Shown here in pieces: positions 18,371 to 27,632 of a stretch of 64,000 nucleotides of DNA. Each line of letters starts with the position of its first letter. Positions within the stretch are counted from its first letter, which is position 1. The position numbers were made by a program, and so were the translations under genes. The stretch is from NCBI RefSeq assembly GCF_003228315.1, contig NZ_CP029693.1, positions 3,046,001 through 3,110,000 of the forward strand, written 5' to 3'. The DNA is from Pseudomonas putida. Its GTDB lineage: Bacteria; Pseudomonadota; Gammaproteobacteria; Pseudomonadales; Pseudomonadaceae. Below the pieces are notes generated by a model. It was not told where the DNA came from. It made no database searches and saw nothing but the letters and a program-made list of their open reading frames with translations.

Positions 18371-18633
18371 CCAAAATGAAACGAATCCCCAACCCCTTGC
18401 CCCAGAGCCACACCCGTCTACCATCAATCAAAAGGAAATTTTCTCCACCTCCCCTCAAGTTGAAGGACTCGACAACCGACACAGTACTAATCGGAGATTT
18501 ACCCCGGTCAACAGCATATCGGCCAAGCTGCAGGCAAAATCCCGCACGCATGATTGACCCTTTGACTGCCATCACGGGATTGCCAATACTCATGGCTACT
18601 TGATGCTACCCGCACGGAACAAGGAATAACCCT
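18371..18633 (+). other. bifA upstream region
   Basis: About 260 bases of AT-richer DNA between the dispersed repeat and bifA. It probably contains the bifA promoter. No gene or clear operator is visible. Confidence 0.4.
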
Positions 18634-20685
18634 TTGAAGCTGGAACTCAAGAACAGCTTGTCGGTGAAGTTGCTCCGGGTCGTGCTCCTGTCGGCATTGA
18701 TCGTCGGCGTGGTCTTGAGCTGCGCACAGATCGTTTTCGATGCCTATAAAACACGCCAGGCCGTCGCCAATGATGCCGAACGCATCCTCGACATGTTTCG
18801 CGATCCCTCGACCCAGGCCGTCTACAGCCTGGACCGTGAGATGGGCATGCAGGTCATCGAAGGCCTGTTCCAGGACGACGCCGTGCGCCAAGCGTCCATC
18901 GGCCATCCCAATGAAGCCATGCTCGCGCAAAAATCCCGCGACTTGCAGCAATCCAACAGTCGCTGGCTGACCGACCTGATCCTCGGCCAGGAACGCACCT
19001 TCACCACCCAGTTGGTGGGCCGCGGGCCTTACAGCGAGTATTACGGCGACCTGAGCATCACCCTCGACACCGCCACCTATGGGCAAGGTTTCATCGTCAG
19101 TTCGGTGATCATCTTCATTTCCGGCGTACTGCGCGCCATGGCGATGGGGCTGGTGCTGTATCTGGTCTATCACTGGCTGCTGACCAAGCCGCTGTCGCGG
19201 ATCATCGAGCACCTGACCGAAATCAACCCGGACCGCCCCAGCGAACACAAGATTCCGCAGCTCAAGGGCCACGAAAAGAACGAGTTGGGCATCTGGATCA
19301 ACACCGCCAACCAGTTGCTGGAGTCCATCGAGCGCAATACCCATCTGCGTCACGAGGCGGAAAACAGCCTGCTGCGCATGGCCCAGTACGATTTTCTGAC
19401 CGGCCTGCCGAACCGCCAGCAATTGCAGACGCAACTGGACAAGATTCTCGTTGATGCCGGCAAGCTGCAGCGGCGGGTCGCGGTGTTGTGTGTCGGCCTG
19501 GATGACTTCAAGGGCATCAACGAACAGTTCAGCTACCAGACCGGCGACCAGTTGCTGCTGGCCCTGGCCGATCGCTTGCGGGCGCACAGTGGACGCCTCG
19601 GCGCCCTCGCCCGTCTCGGCGGTGACCAGTTCGCCCTGGTGCAGGCCGATATCGAACAGCCTTACGAGGCCGCCGAACTGGCACAAAGCATTCTCGATGA
19701 CCTGGAAGCGGCGTTTGCCCTCGATCATCAGGAAATCCGCCTGCGCGCCACCATCGGCATCACCCTCTTCCCCGAAGACGGTGACAGCACCGAGAAGCTG
19801 CTGCAAAAAGCCGAGCAGACCATGACCCTGGCCAAGACCCGCTCGCGCAACCGTTATCAGTTCTACATCGCCAGTGTCGACACCGAGATGCGCCGTCGCC
19901 GCGAGCTGGAAAAAGACCTGCGCGATGCCCTGACCCGCGAGCAGTTCTACCTCGTCTATCAGCCGCAAATCAGCTATCGCGATAACCGTGTGGTTGGCGT
20001 AGAGGCGCTGATTCGCTGGCAGCACCCCGAGCACGGGCTGGTTCCGCCGGACCTGTTCATCCCGCTGGCCGAGCAGAACGGCACCATCATTGCCATCGGC
20101 GAGTGGGTGCTGGACCAGGCCTGCAAGCAATTGCGCGACTGGCATGACCAGGGCTTCAGCGACCTGCGCATGGCGGTGAACCTGTCCACGGTTCAACTGC
20201 ACCACGCCGAGTTGCCACGGGTGGTCAACAACCTGCTGCAGATGTATCGCCTGCCGCCGCGCAGCCTGGAACTGGAGGTCACCGAGACCGGCCTGATGGA
20301 AGACATCAGCACCGCCGCCCAGCACTTGCTCAGCCTGCGCCGCTCCGGCGCATTGATTGCGATTGACGACTTCGGCACGGGCTACTCGTCACTGAGTTAT
20401 CTGAAAAGCCTGCCGCTGGACAAGATCAAGATCGACAAGAGCTTTGTGCAGGACCTGCTCGATGACGACGATGACGCGACCATCGTTCGCGCCATCATCC
20501 AGTTGGGCAAGAGCCTGGGCATGCAGGTGATTGCCGAAGGCGTGGAAACCGCCGAGCAGGAGGCCTACATCATCTCCGAAGGCTGCCATGAAGGTCAGGG
20601 TTATCACTACAGCAAACCGCTGTCGGCCCGGGAATTGGGGGCCTATCTGAAGCAGGCCCAGCGCAGCAACGCCGCCATCTGGTAA
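18634..20685 (+). CDS. bifA: Cyclic-di-GMP phosphodiesterase BifA
   Basis: A 683-residue inner-membrane protein. TM1 is at residues 12-32, a periplasmic domain follows, and TM2 is at about 157-182. A HAMP-like linker, a degenerate GGDEF domain (GGDQF at 329-333) and an intact EAL domain come next: EAL at 457-459, NLST, ELEVTET, IDDFGTGYSSL and IAEGVE. In P. aeruginosa BifA degrades c-di-GMP and controls biofilm formation and swarming; the same GGDQF variant and the position beside sodB support the name. The start is TTG with AAGGA 8 bases upstream, and no ATG fits as well. Confidence 0.95.
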   Translation: MKLELKNSLSVKLLRVVLLSALIVGVVLSCAQIVFDAYKTRQAVANDAERILDMFRDPSTQAVYSLDREMGMQVIEGLFQDDAVRQASIGHPNEAMLAQKSRDLQQSNSRWLTDLILGQERTFTTQLVGRGPYSEYYGDLSITLDTATYGQGFIVSSVIIFISGVLRAMAMGLVLYLVYHWLLTKPLSRIIEHLTEINPDRPSEHKIPQLKGHEKNELGIWINTANQLLESIERNTHLRHEAENSLLRMAQYDFLTGLPNRQQLQTQLDKILVDAGKLQRRVAVLCVGLDDFKGINEQFSYQTGDQLLLALADRLRAHSGRLGALARLGGDQFALVQADIEQPYEAAELAQSILDDLEAAFALDHQEIRLRATIGITLFPEDGDSTEKLLQKAEQTMTLAKTRSRNRYQFYIASVDTEMRRRRELEKDLRDALTREQFYLVYQPQISYRDNRVVGVEALIRWQHPEHGLVPPDLFIPLAEQNGTIIAIGEWVLDQACKQLRDWHDQGFSDLRMAVNLSTVQLHHAELPRVVNNLLQMYRLPPRSLELEVTETGLMEDISTAAQHLLSLRRSGALIAIDDFGTGYSSLSYLKSLPLDKIKIDKSFVQDLLDDDDDATIVRAIIQLGKSLGMQVIAEGVETAEQEAYIISEGCHEGQGYHYSKPLSARELGAYLKQAQRSNAAIW

Positions 20686-20696
20686 CCCCGTTTCAC

Positions 20697-20800
20697 CTGT
20701 AGGAGCAAAGCTTGCTCGCGATGCATCCGAGAACGCCGTGAACTGTCAGACAGCCAGCGTTATCGTTTGCGACCATCGCGAGCAAGCTTTGCTCCTACAG
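20697..20800. repeat. REPIN, AAAGCTTGC variant
   Basis: Arms read TAGGAGCAAAGCTTGCTCGC and its complement, a stem variant of the main REP unit. The interior GCGTTATCGTTTGCGACCAT matches the conserved inner segment. It lies after bifA. Confidence 0.9.
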
Positions 20801-20855
20801 ATCGCTTACACATGCCCCCCTGAATAAGAAATATTTCCAAGAACAACTCTTTACA

Positions 20856-20880
20856 CATAATGCGAAAGATTTGCATTATG
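20856..20880. promoter_or_regulatory. Palindrome CATAATGC-N9-GCATTATG, possible Fur or other operator
   Basis: A perfect 8-bp inverted repeat 57 bases before the first imelysin gene. The centre, TGCGAAAGATTTGCA, partly resembles the 7-1-7 Fur consensus (9 of 14 positions). The imelysin neighbourhood makes iron control plausible. Confidence 0.45.
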
Positions 20881-20937
20881 TCGCAGTTTTGCGCGACGAA
20901 CGCGCCATACCACCCCTCTCGAAGCAGGATGTTCGCC

Positions 20938-22293
20938 ATGATTCGTATGCCTCTGGCTACCGCCAGTCTGTTGGCCATCGCTATTTCCCTCGCCGGTTGC
21001 GGCGAAGGCAAAGACAAAGAAAAAGCTGCCGCCCCTGCGCCAGCGGCCAGCACCGCTGCTGCCCCGGCGACTCCAGCCGCCGCACCTGCCGCAGCCGGCA
21101 AAGTCGATGAAGCCGCCGCCAAAGCCGTTGTCGCGCATTACGCCGACATGGTTTTCGCCGTTTACAGCGATGCCGAATCCACCGCGAAAAACCTGCAAAA
21201 AGCCGTGGATGCCTTCCTCGCCAAGCCGAACGCCGACACCCTGAAAGCGGCCAAGGAAGCCTGGGTCGCTGCCCGCGTTCCTTACCTGCAGAGCGAAGTA
21301 TTCCGCTTCGGCAACACCATCATCGACGACTGGGAAGGTCAGGTGAACTCCTGGCCTCTGGACGAAGGCCTGATCGACTACGTCGACAAATCCTACGAGC
21401 ACGCACTGGGTAACCCGGGCGCCACCGCCAACATCATCGCCAATACCGAGATCCAGATCGGCGAAGACAAGGTCGACGTGAAAGACATCACCCCGGAAAA
21501 ACTCGCCAGCCTGAACGAGCTGGGCGGTTCCGAGGCCAACGTCGCCACCGGCTACCACGCCATCGAATTCCTGCTGTGGGGCCAGGACCTGAACGGCACC
21601 GGCCCTGGTGCCGGCAACCGTCCGGCTTCGGATTACCTGGAAGGCGCCGGCGCCACCGGCGGCCACAACGACCGTCGCCGTGCCTACCTGAAAGCCGTAA
21701 CCCAACTGCTGGTCAGCGACCTGGAAGAAATGGTCGGCAACTGGAAGCCGAACGTGGCCGACAACTACCGCGCCACCCTCGAAGCCGAACCGGCTGAAAG
21801 CGGCCTGCGCAAAATGCTGTTCGGCATGGGCAGCCTGTCCCTGGGCGAACTGGCGGGCGAGCGCATGAAGGTTTCCCTGGAAGCCAACTCCCCTGAAGAC
21901 GAGCAGGATTGCTTCAGCGACAACACTCACAACTCGCACTTCTACGATGCCAAGGGCATTCGTAACGTGTACCTGGGCGAGTACACCCGCGTCGATGGCA
22001 CCAAAATGACCGGCGCCAGCCTGTCGTCTCTGGTGGCCAAGGCCGACCCGGCTGCCGACACCGCGCTGAAAGCCGACCTGGCCGCGACCGAAGCCAAGAT
22101 CCAACTGATGGTTGACCACGCCAACAAGGGTGAGCACTACGACCAGTTGATCGCCGCTGGCAATACCGCCGGTAACCAGATCGTGCGCGATGCGATCGCC
22201 TCCCTGGTCAAACAGACCGGTTCGATCGAAGCGGCCGCCGGCAAACTGGGCATCACCGACCTGAACCCGGACAACGCTGATCACGAATTCTGA
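20938..22293 (+). CDS. icmP: Imelysin family lipoprotein, IcmP-like
   Basis: A 451-residue protein with a lipoprotein signal (LLAIAISLAGC) and an Ala/Pro-rich linker (about residues 25-58). A large imelysin (peptidase M75) domain follows with the motif GYHAIE at 205-210. Imelysin proteins are iron-responsive and related to EfeO. P. aeruginosa IcmP was described as an insulin-cleaving metalloproteinase, although proteolysis by this family is doubted. ATG 20938 has AGGA 8 bases upstream. It is followed by a terminator, then a di-heme protein and a second imelysin. Location is the outer or inner membrane facing the periplasm. Confidence 0.9.
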   Translation: MIRMPLATASLLAIAISLAGCGEGKDKEKAAAPAPAASTAAAPATPAAAPAAAGKVDEAAAKAVVAHYADMVFAVYSDAESTAKNLQKAVDAFLAKPNADTLKAAKEAWVAARVPYLQSEVFRFGNTIIDDWEGQVNSWPLDEGLIDYVDKSYEHALGNPGATANIIANTEIQIGEDKVDVKDITPEKLASLNELGGSEANVATGYHAIEFLLWGQDLNGTGPGAGNRPASDYLEGAGATGGHNDRRRAYLKAVTQLLVSDLEEMVGNWKPNVADNYRATLEAEPAESGLRKMLFGMGSLSLGELAGERMKVSLEANSPEDEQDCFSDNTHNSHFYDAKGIRNVYLGEYTRVDGTKMTGASLSSLVAKADPAADTALKADLAATEAKIQLMVDHANKGEHYDQLIAAGNTAGNQIVRDAIASLVKQTGSIEAAAGKLGITDLNPDNADHEF

Positions 22294-22314
22294 TCAACGC
22301 GGGTTTGAGTGAAC

Positions 22315-22346
22315 AAGAAAGGCGACCTTCGGGTCGCCTTTTTTAT
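22315..22346 (+). terminator. Terminator after icmP
   Basis: Stem AAGGCGACC / GGGTCGCCTT with loop TTC, followed by a T run. Confidence 0.9.
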
Positions 22347-22364
22347 TGGCCTGAACGCAATCCC

Positions 22365-22456
22365 CTGTAGGAGCGAGCCTGCTCGCGAAGAGGCCATCAC
22401 AGTCAACATCTTCAGTGCGGCCAATACCGCGATCGCGAGCAGGCTCGCTCCTACAA
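22365..22456. repeat. REPIN, short subtype
   Basis: Forward arm CTGTAGGAGCGAGCCTGCTC and reverse arm ATCGCGAGCAGGCTCGCTCC about 92 bases end to end, without the conserved inner segment. Confidence 0.9.
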
Positions 22457-22502
22457 AGGGAGTTGTGGTGTCATCGTGAATTTTGCCCCACATCAAGCAA
22501 AC

Positions 22503-22521
22503 GATAATTCCTCTTATTCAA
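22503..22521. promoter_or_regulatory. Weak Fur-like sequence upstream of the di-heme gene
   Basis: GATAATTCCTCTTATTCAA matches the 19-bp Fur consensus at about 10 positions, all of the first six included. It lies 57 bases before the gene. This is suggestive only. Confidence 0.25.
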
Positions 22522-22578
22522 ATTCCCATCCCCTGTTAGACTTTGCGCCCTTATTTTGCTCGTCTTGCAGGATGTCTG

Positions 22579-24006
22579 ATGCCCCCGCTGCCTCTTCGCT
22601 TATCCGCACTGGTCATGGCCCTGTGCCTGAGTGCCTGCGATGATGCCCCGCGTTTTACCAAGGCCGAACCCGGTGAAGCCCGGTCCGGGGGCAGTGCGAC
22701 CGTGCGCAAGACTGATCAGAACGCCTTTTCCCTGCCTTCCGCCAACCTGCCGCCTTCGCGACGGGTGGACTTCAGTGTCGGCAATAGTTTCTTCCGCAGC
22801 CCCTGGGTGATCGCGCCGTCGACGACGACCGCTCGCGACGGTCTTGGCCCATTGTTCAACACCAATGCCTGTCAGGGCTGCCACATCAAGGATGGCCGCG
22901 GCCATCCGCCGGCTCCGGACGATGCAAACGCCGTGTCGATGCTGGTGCGGCTGTCGATTCCCGATACCCCGGCCTACGCCAAAATCATCGAGCAACAGGG
23001 TGTGGTGCCCGAGCCGGTCTACGGCGGGCAATTCCAGGACATGGCCGTGCCCGGTGTCGCCCCGGAGGGCAAGGTGCGAGTGGATTACACGCCGGTGCCG
23101 GTTCGCTTCAAGGACGGCACCGAAGTCCAGCTGCGCAAGCCGACCTTGAACATCACCCAGCTGGGCTATGGCCCGATGCACCCCGATACGCGCTTCTCGG
23201 CTCGGGTTGCCCCGCCCATGATTGGCCTGGGACTGCTCGAAGCCATTCCTGAAGAGGCCATCCTGGCCAATGCCCAGGCGCAGGTGAAAGAGAACAAAGG
23301 CATCGCCGGTCGCCCGAACCGGGTCTGGGATGACGCCCAGCAGAAAACCGTCCTCGGGCGATTTGGCTGGAAAGCCGGGCAACCGAACCTCAATCAACAG
23401 AATGTTCACGCCTTTTCTGGTGATATGGGCCTCACGACCAGCCTGAGACCCTTTGATGACTGCACGGACGCACAAACAGCCTGCAAACAGGCACCCAATG
23501 GCACCGGCCCCGATGGCGAGCCGGAAGTCAGCGACAACATCCTGCGCCTGGTGCTTTTTTATACCCGAAATCTCGCCGTACCGGCGCGCCGCAATGTCGG
23601 CGCCCCCGAGGTACTGGCCGGCAAGAACCTGTTCTATCAGGCTGGCTGCCAGTCCTGTCACACACCGACCTACACCACCGCCGCCAACGCCGCCGAACCT
23701 GAACTGGCCAATCAAGTGATTCGCCCTTACAGCGATCTGCTGCTGCACGACATGGGCGACGGACTGGCCGACAACCGCAGCGAATTCCAGGCCGGTGGCC
23801 GCGACTGGCGCACACCGCCGTTGTGGGGCATCGGTTTGACCGAAGCGGTCAGCGGCCACACCCAGTTTTTGCATGACGGTCGCGCCCGCAATCTGCTCGA
23901 AGCCGTGCTCTGGCATGGCGGCGAAGCGCAGGCCGCACAGCAACAGGTTTTGTCTTTCAACGCCGTCCAGCGTGCTGCGTTGCTGGCGTTTTTGAATTCC
24001 CTTTAA
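22579..24006 (+). CDS. Di-heme oxidoreductase lipoprotein (DUF1111 family)
   Basis: A 475-residue protein with a lipoprotein signal peptide ending LCLSAC and two c-type heme motifs, CQGCH (98-102) and CQSCH (357-361). Later features are HDMGDGLADN and RTPPLWGIGLTEAVSGHTQF, typical of the family annotated as thiol oxidoreductase or di-heme oxidoredutase. It probably acts in the periplasm in electron transfer. It sits between two imelysin genes, an arrangement conserved in Pseudomonas (PA4370-PA4373 as I recall), which suggests a redox step in iron handling. ATG 22579 has AGGA 6 bases upstream. Confidence 0.88.
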   Translation: MPPLPLRLSALVMALCLSACDDAPRFTKAEPGEARSGGSATVRKTDQNAFSLPSANLPPSRRVDFSVGNSFFRSPWVIAPSTTTARDGLGPLFNTNACQGCHIKDGRGHPPAPDDANAVSMLVRLSIPDTPAYAKIIEQQGVVPEPVYGGQFQDMAVPGVAPEGKVRVDYTPVPVRFKDGTEVQLRKPTLNITQLGYGPMHPDTRFSARVAPPMIGLGLLEAIPEEAILANAQAQVKENKGIAGRPNRVWDDAQQKTVLGRFGWKAGQPNLNQQNVHAFSGDMGLTTSLRPFDDCTDAQTACKQAPNGTGPDGEPEVSDNILRLVLFYTRNLAVPARRNVGAPEVLAGKNLFYQAGCQSCHTPTYTTAANAAEPELANQVIRPYSDLLLHDMGDGLADNRSEFQAGGRDWRTPPLWGIGLTEAVSGHTQFLHDGRARNLLEAVLWHGGEAQAAQQQVLSFNAVQRAALLAFLNSL

Positions 24007-24033
24007 TACCCATTCCACTCGCGGGAGCCCTGC

Positions 24034-25098
24034 ATGTTCCGTCCCAAACTGTTGTTCACCAGCCTGGCCGCGCTAGCCCTGGGCGCCTGTTCGCCACAGG
24101 ACCCGCAGGCCGTCACCTCGGCGGCCATCGCCAAATCGGTGATTCTGCCGACCTACACCCGCTGGGTCGAAGCCGACCGCCAACTGGCCGTCAGCGCCCT
24201 CGCCTACTGCGAAGGCAAGGAAACCCTGGAAACCGCCCGCGCCGACTTCCTGCACGCACAAAAAGCCTGGGCCGAGCTGCAACCGTTGCTGATCGGTCCC
24301 CTGGCCGAAGGCAACCGTTCGTGGCAGATACAGTTCTGGCCGGACAAGAAAAACCTCGTCGGTCGTCAGGTCGAACAACTGGTCACCGCCCAGCCACAGA
24401 TCGACGCCGCTGCGCTGGCCAAATCCAGCGTCGTGGTTCAGGGCCTGTCGGCCTACGAATACATCCTGTTCGACAGCAAGCCTGATGTGGAAAACGCCGA
24501 GCAAAAAGCCCGCTACTGCCCGCTGCTGGTCGCCATTGGCGAGCGTCAGAAGCAACTGGCCGAAGAGATCCTGAAAACCTGGAACAACACCGACGGCATG
24601 CTCGCGCAGTTGAGCAAGTTCCCCAACCAGCGCTATGCCGACTCCCACGAAGCGATCGCCGATCTGCTGCGCGTGCAGGTCACCGCACTCGACAGCCTGA
24701 AGAAGAAACTCGGCACGCCGATGGGCCGCCAGACCAAAGGTGTGCCGCAACCGTTCCAGGCCGATGCATGGCGCAGCCAGTCGTCCCTGACGAGCATGGA
24801 AGCCAGCCTCGCCGCCGCCAAAACCGTGTGGGAAGGTGTCGACAACAAGGGCATTCGTGGCTTGTTGCCAAGCGACCAGAAAGCCTTGGCCGACAAGATC
24901 GACGCCGCCTACGCCGCATCGCTCAAACTGTTCGCCAGCAACCAGCGCTCGCTGACTGAAATGCTCAACGACGACGCCGGTCGCCAGCAACTCAACGATC
25001 TTTACGACAGCCTCAACGTGGTCCACCGCTTGCACGAAAGCGATCTGGCCAAGGCGCTGGGCATCCAACTGGGCTTCAACGCCAACGACGGTGACTGA
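24034..25098 (+). CDS. Second imelysin family lipoprotein
   Basis: A 354-residue protein with the lipoprotein signal LAALALGAC and an imelysin-type helical domain. The place where the first paralogue has GYHAIE reads GLSAYEYILF here, so the His of the GxHxxE motif is replaced by Ala or Ser. The Glu is retained. It starts 27 bases after the di-heme gene and its stop overlaps the next gene region (TGATG at 25096-25100), consistent with one operon. It may bind metal differently from the first imelysin. The function is inferred from family and context. Confidence 0.85.
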   Translation: MFRPKLLFTSLAALALGACSPQDPQAVTSAAIAKSVILPTYTRWVEADRQLAVSALAYCEGKETLETARADFLHAQKAWAELQPLLIGPLAEGNRSWQIQFWPDKKNLVGRQVEQLVTAQPQIDAAALAKSSVVVQGLSAYEYILFDSKPDVENAEQKARYCPLLVAIGERQKQLAEEILKTWNNTDGMLAQLSKFPNQRYADSHEAIADLLRVQVTALDSLKKKLGTPMGRQTKGVPQPFQADAWRSQSSLTSMEASLAAAKTVWEGVDNKGIRGLLPSDQKALADKIDAAYAASLKLFASNQRSLTEMLNDDAGRQQLNDLYDSLNVVHRLHESDLAKALGIQLGFNANDGD

Positions 25099-25112
25099 TG
25101 AGGACGAGTGCC

Positions 25113-26213
25113 ATGCTGCGACGTCAGGCTCTGACTTTAGGTAGTTTGCTGCTGGGAGCAGTGACACTGGGCGGCTGGACGCTGTTCAAACGCAAGGATC
25201 AGAGCCCGTTGCTGCTGTCGGCGCGGGACGATACCGACGGCAAGCACTATGCCGTCGGTTATCGGCTGGATGGCACCCGGGTGTTTGCCACCCAGGTCGG
25301 CCAGCGCTGCCACGACATCATCAACCACCCGGCGCAGCCCATCGCGCTGTTCGTGGCCCGGCGCCCGGGTACCGAGAGTTACCTGATCGACCTGCGTGAC
25401 GGTACGCTGCTGCAAACGGTAACTTCGCAGCCGAACCGGCACTTCTACGGTCACGCGGTGATTCACCACAGCGGCGACTGGCTGTACGCCACCGAGAACG
25501 ACACCACCGATCCGGGTCGCGGCCTGCTCGGTGTTTACAAGTTCGAAGGCGAGCGCCTGGTGCACAGCGGCGAGATTTCCACCCATGGCCTGGGTCCGCA
25601 TCAGGTGTCGTGGATGCCCGACGGCGAAACCCTGGTGGTGGCCAATGGCGGGATTCGCACCGAGGCCGAAAGCCGCGTCGACATGAACCTCAACGCCATG
25701 GAGCCGAGCCTGGTGCTGATGCAACGCGACGGCACCCTGCTGAGCAAGGAAACCCTCGCCCAGCAGATGAACAGCGTGCGTCACCTGGGCATTGCCAGCG
25801 ACGGCACCATCGTCGCCGGCCAGCAATTCATGGGGGCATCCCATGAGCGCTCGGAACTGCTGGCGATCAAGCGTCCCGGGCAGCCATTCGTGGCATTCCC
25901 GGTGCCCGAGCATCAGTTGCAGGCCATGGGGCACTACACCGCGAGCGTCGCGGTGCACAGTGACTTGCGCCTGGTGGCGTTGACTGCGCCACGGGGCAAC
26001 CGCTTTTTCATCTGGGACCTGGACAGCGGCGAAGTGCGCCTGGATGCACCACTTCCCGATTGCGCCGGCGTGGGCGCCGTGGCCGACGGGTTTGTCGTGA
26101 CCTCGGGCCAGGGCCGCTGCCGCTACTATGACTGCCGCCAGACAAACCTTGTTGCAAAACCGCTGGAGCTACCGGCGGGGCTCTGGGACAACCATCTGCA
26201 TCTGATGGCGTAA
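25113..26213 (+). CDS. DUF1513 protein, Tat-exported beta-propeller
   Basis: A 366-residue protein. The N-terminus MLRRQALTLGSLLLGAVTLGG has twin arginines and a hydrophobic segment, suggesting Tat export. The rest looks like a seven-bladed propeller, with HYAVGYRLDG, HFYGHAVIHHSGDWLYATEND, HGLGPHQVSWMPDGETLVVANGG and HLGIASDGTIVAGQQF. I prefer ATG 25113 because GAGGA stands 8 bases upstream; an ATG at 25098 overlapping the previous stop is also possible. It is the last gene of the imelysin/di-heme operon. The biochemical role is unknown; a folded, possibly cofactor-carrying periplasmic partner is inferred. Confidence 0.85.
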   Translation: MLRRQALTLGSLLLGAVTLGGWTLFKRKDQSPLLLSARDDTDGKHYAVGYRLDGTRVFATQVGQRCHDIINHPAQPIALFVARRPGTESYLIDLRDGTLLQTVTSQPNRHFYGHAVIHHSGDWLYATENDTTDPGRGLLGVYKFEGERLVHSGEISTHGLGPHQVSWMPDGETLVVANGGIRTEAESRVDMNLNAMEPSLVLMQRDGTLLSKETLAQQMNSVRHLGIASDGTIVAGQQFMGASHERSELLAIKRPGQPFVAFPVPEHQLQAMGHYTASVAVHSDLRLVALTAPRGNRFFIWDLDSGEVRLDAPLPDCAGVGAVADGFVVTSGQGRCRYYDCRQTNLVAKPLELPAGLWDNHLHLMA

Positions 26214-26220
26214 CCGCCCC

Positions 26221-26321
26221 CTGCAGGAGCGAGCCTGCTCGCGATGGACGTCAACGATGACGTGGGCTGCCGGAATGCCTGCGTTGCCATGAAGTTCTTC
26301 GCGAGCAGGCTCGCTCCTATG
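26221..26321. repeat. REPIN
   Basis: Left arm CTGCAGGAGCGAGCCTGCTC, right arm TTCGCGAGCAGGCTCGCTCC. The interior next to the left arm is GATGGACGTCAACGATGACG, a variant of the conserved inner segment. Confidence 0.88.
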
Positions 26322-26470
26322 GGTTTTTGCGCTCTGCGCAGGCTGCGATCTTTTCAGGGTTTTAACGTTCTAATACCTCGCTACCTGTAAAAACTGGCAG
26401 TTGGATTCCCCTTCCCACTCGCGGTAATGTGCCCGACTGTCTCACCTGATTTCTCCAAGGAACTGGAAAT

Positions 26471-27619
26471 ATGCTGCGTCGCCGCATGCTGATCATGTTG
26501 GGTGTTGTGCTGCTGATCGTGCTGGTACTGGCCGGGTACAAAGCCTTCTCCATCTATACGATGATTCAAGGTTTCTCCGCGCCCAAACCGCCCATCAGCG
26601 TCGCCGTGGCCACGGCTACCGAAAAACCATGGCAAGCGCGCCTGCCGACTGTCGGTACGCTCAAGGCATTGCAGGGCGTGGACCTGAGCCTGGAGACCGA
26701 CGGCACGGTCGTCGATTTGCAGTTCGAGTCAGGGCAGAAGGTCAAGGCCGGTCAGCCCCTGCTACGACTCGACAGCGCGGTGGAAACAGCCCTGCTCGAA
26801 ACCGCCCAGGCTGACCTGGGGCTGGCCCAGGTCGATTTTGGCCGAGGCAGCCAACTGGTCGGCAGCCAGGCGATTTCCAAAGGTGAATTCGACCGACTCT
26901 CGGCGGTGCTGAAAAAGAGTAAGGCCACGGTCAATCAGCTCAAGGCGGCCCTGGGCAAGAAGAGCATCGTCGCACCGTTCAGCGGGACCATCGGCATTCG
27001 TCAGGTAGACATCGGCGACTATCTGGCCAGCGGCACCATGATCGCCACCCTGCAAGACCTCAGCAGCCTCTACGTCGACTTTTATGTACCGGAACAGTCG
27101 GTACCGAAAATCGCCCTCGGCCAGCCGGTTGAAATCATCGTCTCGGCGTATCCCTCCCAGTCCTTCCCCGGCACCATCAGCGCGATCAACCCGAAGCTCG
27201 AAAACAGCACGCGCAACATGCAGGTTCGCGCGACCCTGGCCAACCCGGACGGCAAATTGCTGCCGGGAATGTTCGCCAGCCTTCAGGTCATGCTGCCCAA
27301 CCCGCAGCAGCGCATCGTCGTGCCGGAAAGTGCGATCACCTACACCCTCTATGGCAACTCGGTGTATGTCGCCGCGCAGAAGAAAGCCGAAGACGGCAGC
27401 GTGGAGAAAGACGACAAGGGCCAGCCGATCCTGGTCGCCGAACGACGCTTCGTCGAAACCGGCGAACGCCGTGACGGGATGGTGATGATCACCAAGGGCG
27501 TACAGAACGGCGAAACCGTCGTCACCGCCGGCCAGATCAAACTGGACAACGGTGCCCACATCGCCATCAGCGATGACAAGACCCTGGTCGAGAAGAACAG
27601 CCAGCCACGCGCTGACTGA
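26471..27619 (+). CDS. mexV: RND efflux membrane-fusion protein, MexV-like
   Basis: A 382-residue periplasmic adaptor anchored by one N-terminal hydrophobic segment (residues 6-24). A lipoyl/barrel-sandwich domain (GTVVDLQFESGQKVKAGQPL), a short alpha-helical hairpin and a beta-barrel (VDFYVPEQSVPKIALGQPVE) follow. It is followed 13 bases later by the RND pump gene. In P. aeruginosa MexVW pairs with OprM; no outer-membrane channel gene is present here either. Conserved position next to the DUF1513 gene supports the name. AAGGA is upstream of the ATG. Confidence 0.88.
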   Translation: MLRRRMLIMLGVVLLIVLVLAGYKAFSIYTMIQGFSAPKPPISVAVATATEKPWQARLPTVGTLKALQGVDLSLETDGTVVDLQFESGQKVKAGQPLLRLDSAVETALLETAQADLGLAQVDFGRGSQLVGSQAISKGEFDRLSAVLKKSKATVNQLKAALGKKSIVAPFSGTIGIRQVDIGDYLASGTMIATLQDLSSLYVDFYVPEQSVPKIALGQPVEIIVSAYPSQSFPGTISAINPKLENSTRNMQVRATLANPDGKLLPGMFASLQVMLPNPQQRIVVPESAITYTLYGNSVYVAAQKKAEDGSVEKDDKGQPILVAERRFVETGERRDGMVMITKGVQNGETVVTAGQIKLDNGAHIAISDDKTLVEKNSQPRAD

Positions 27620-27632
27620 TCAAGGAATCCAC

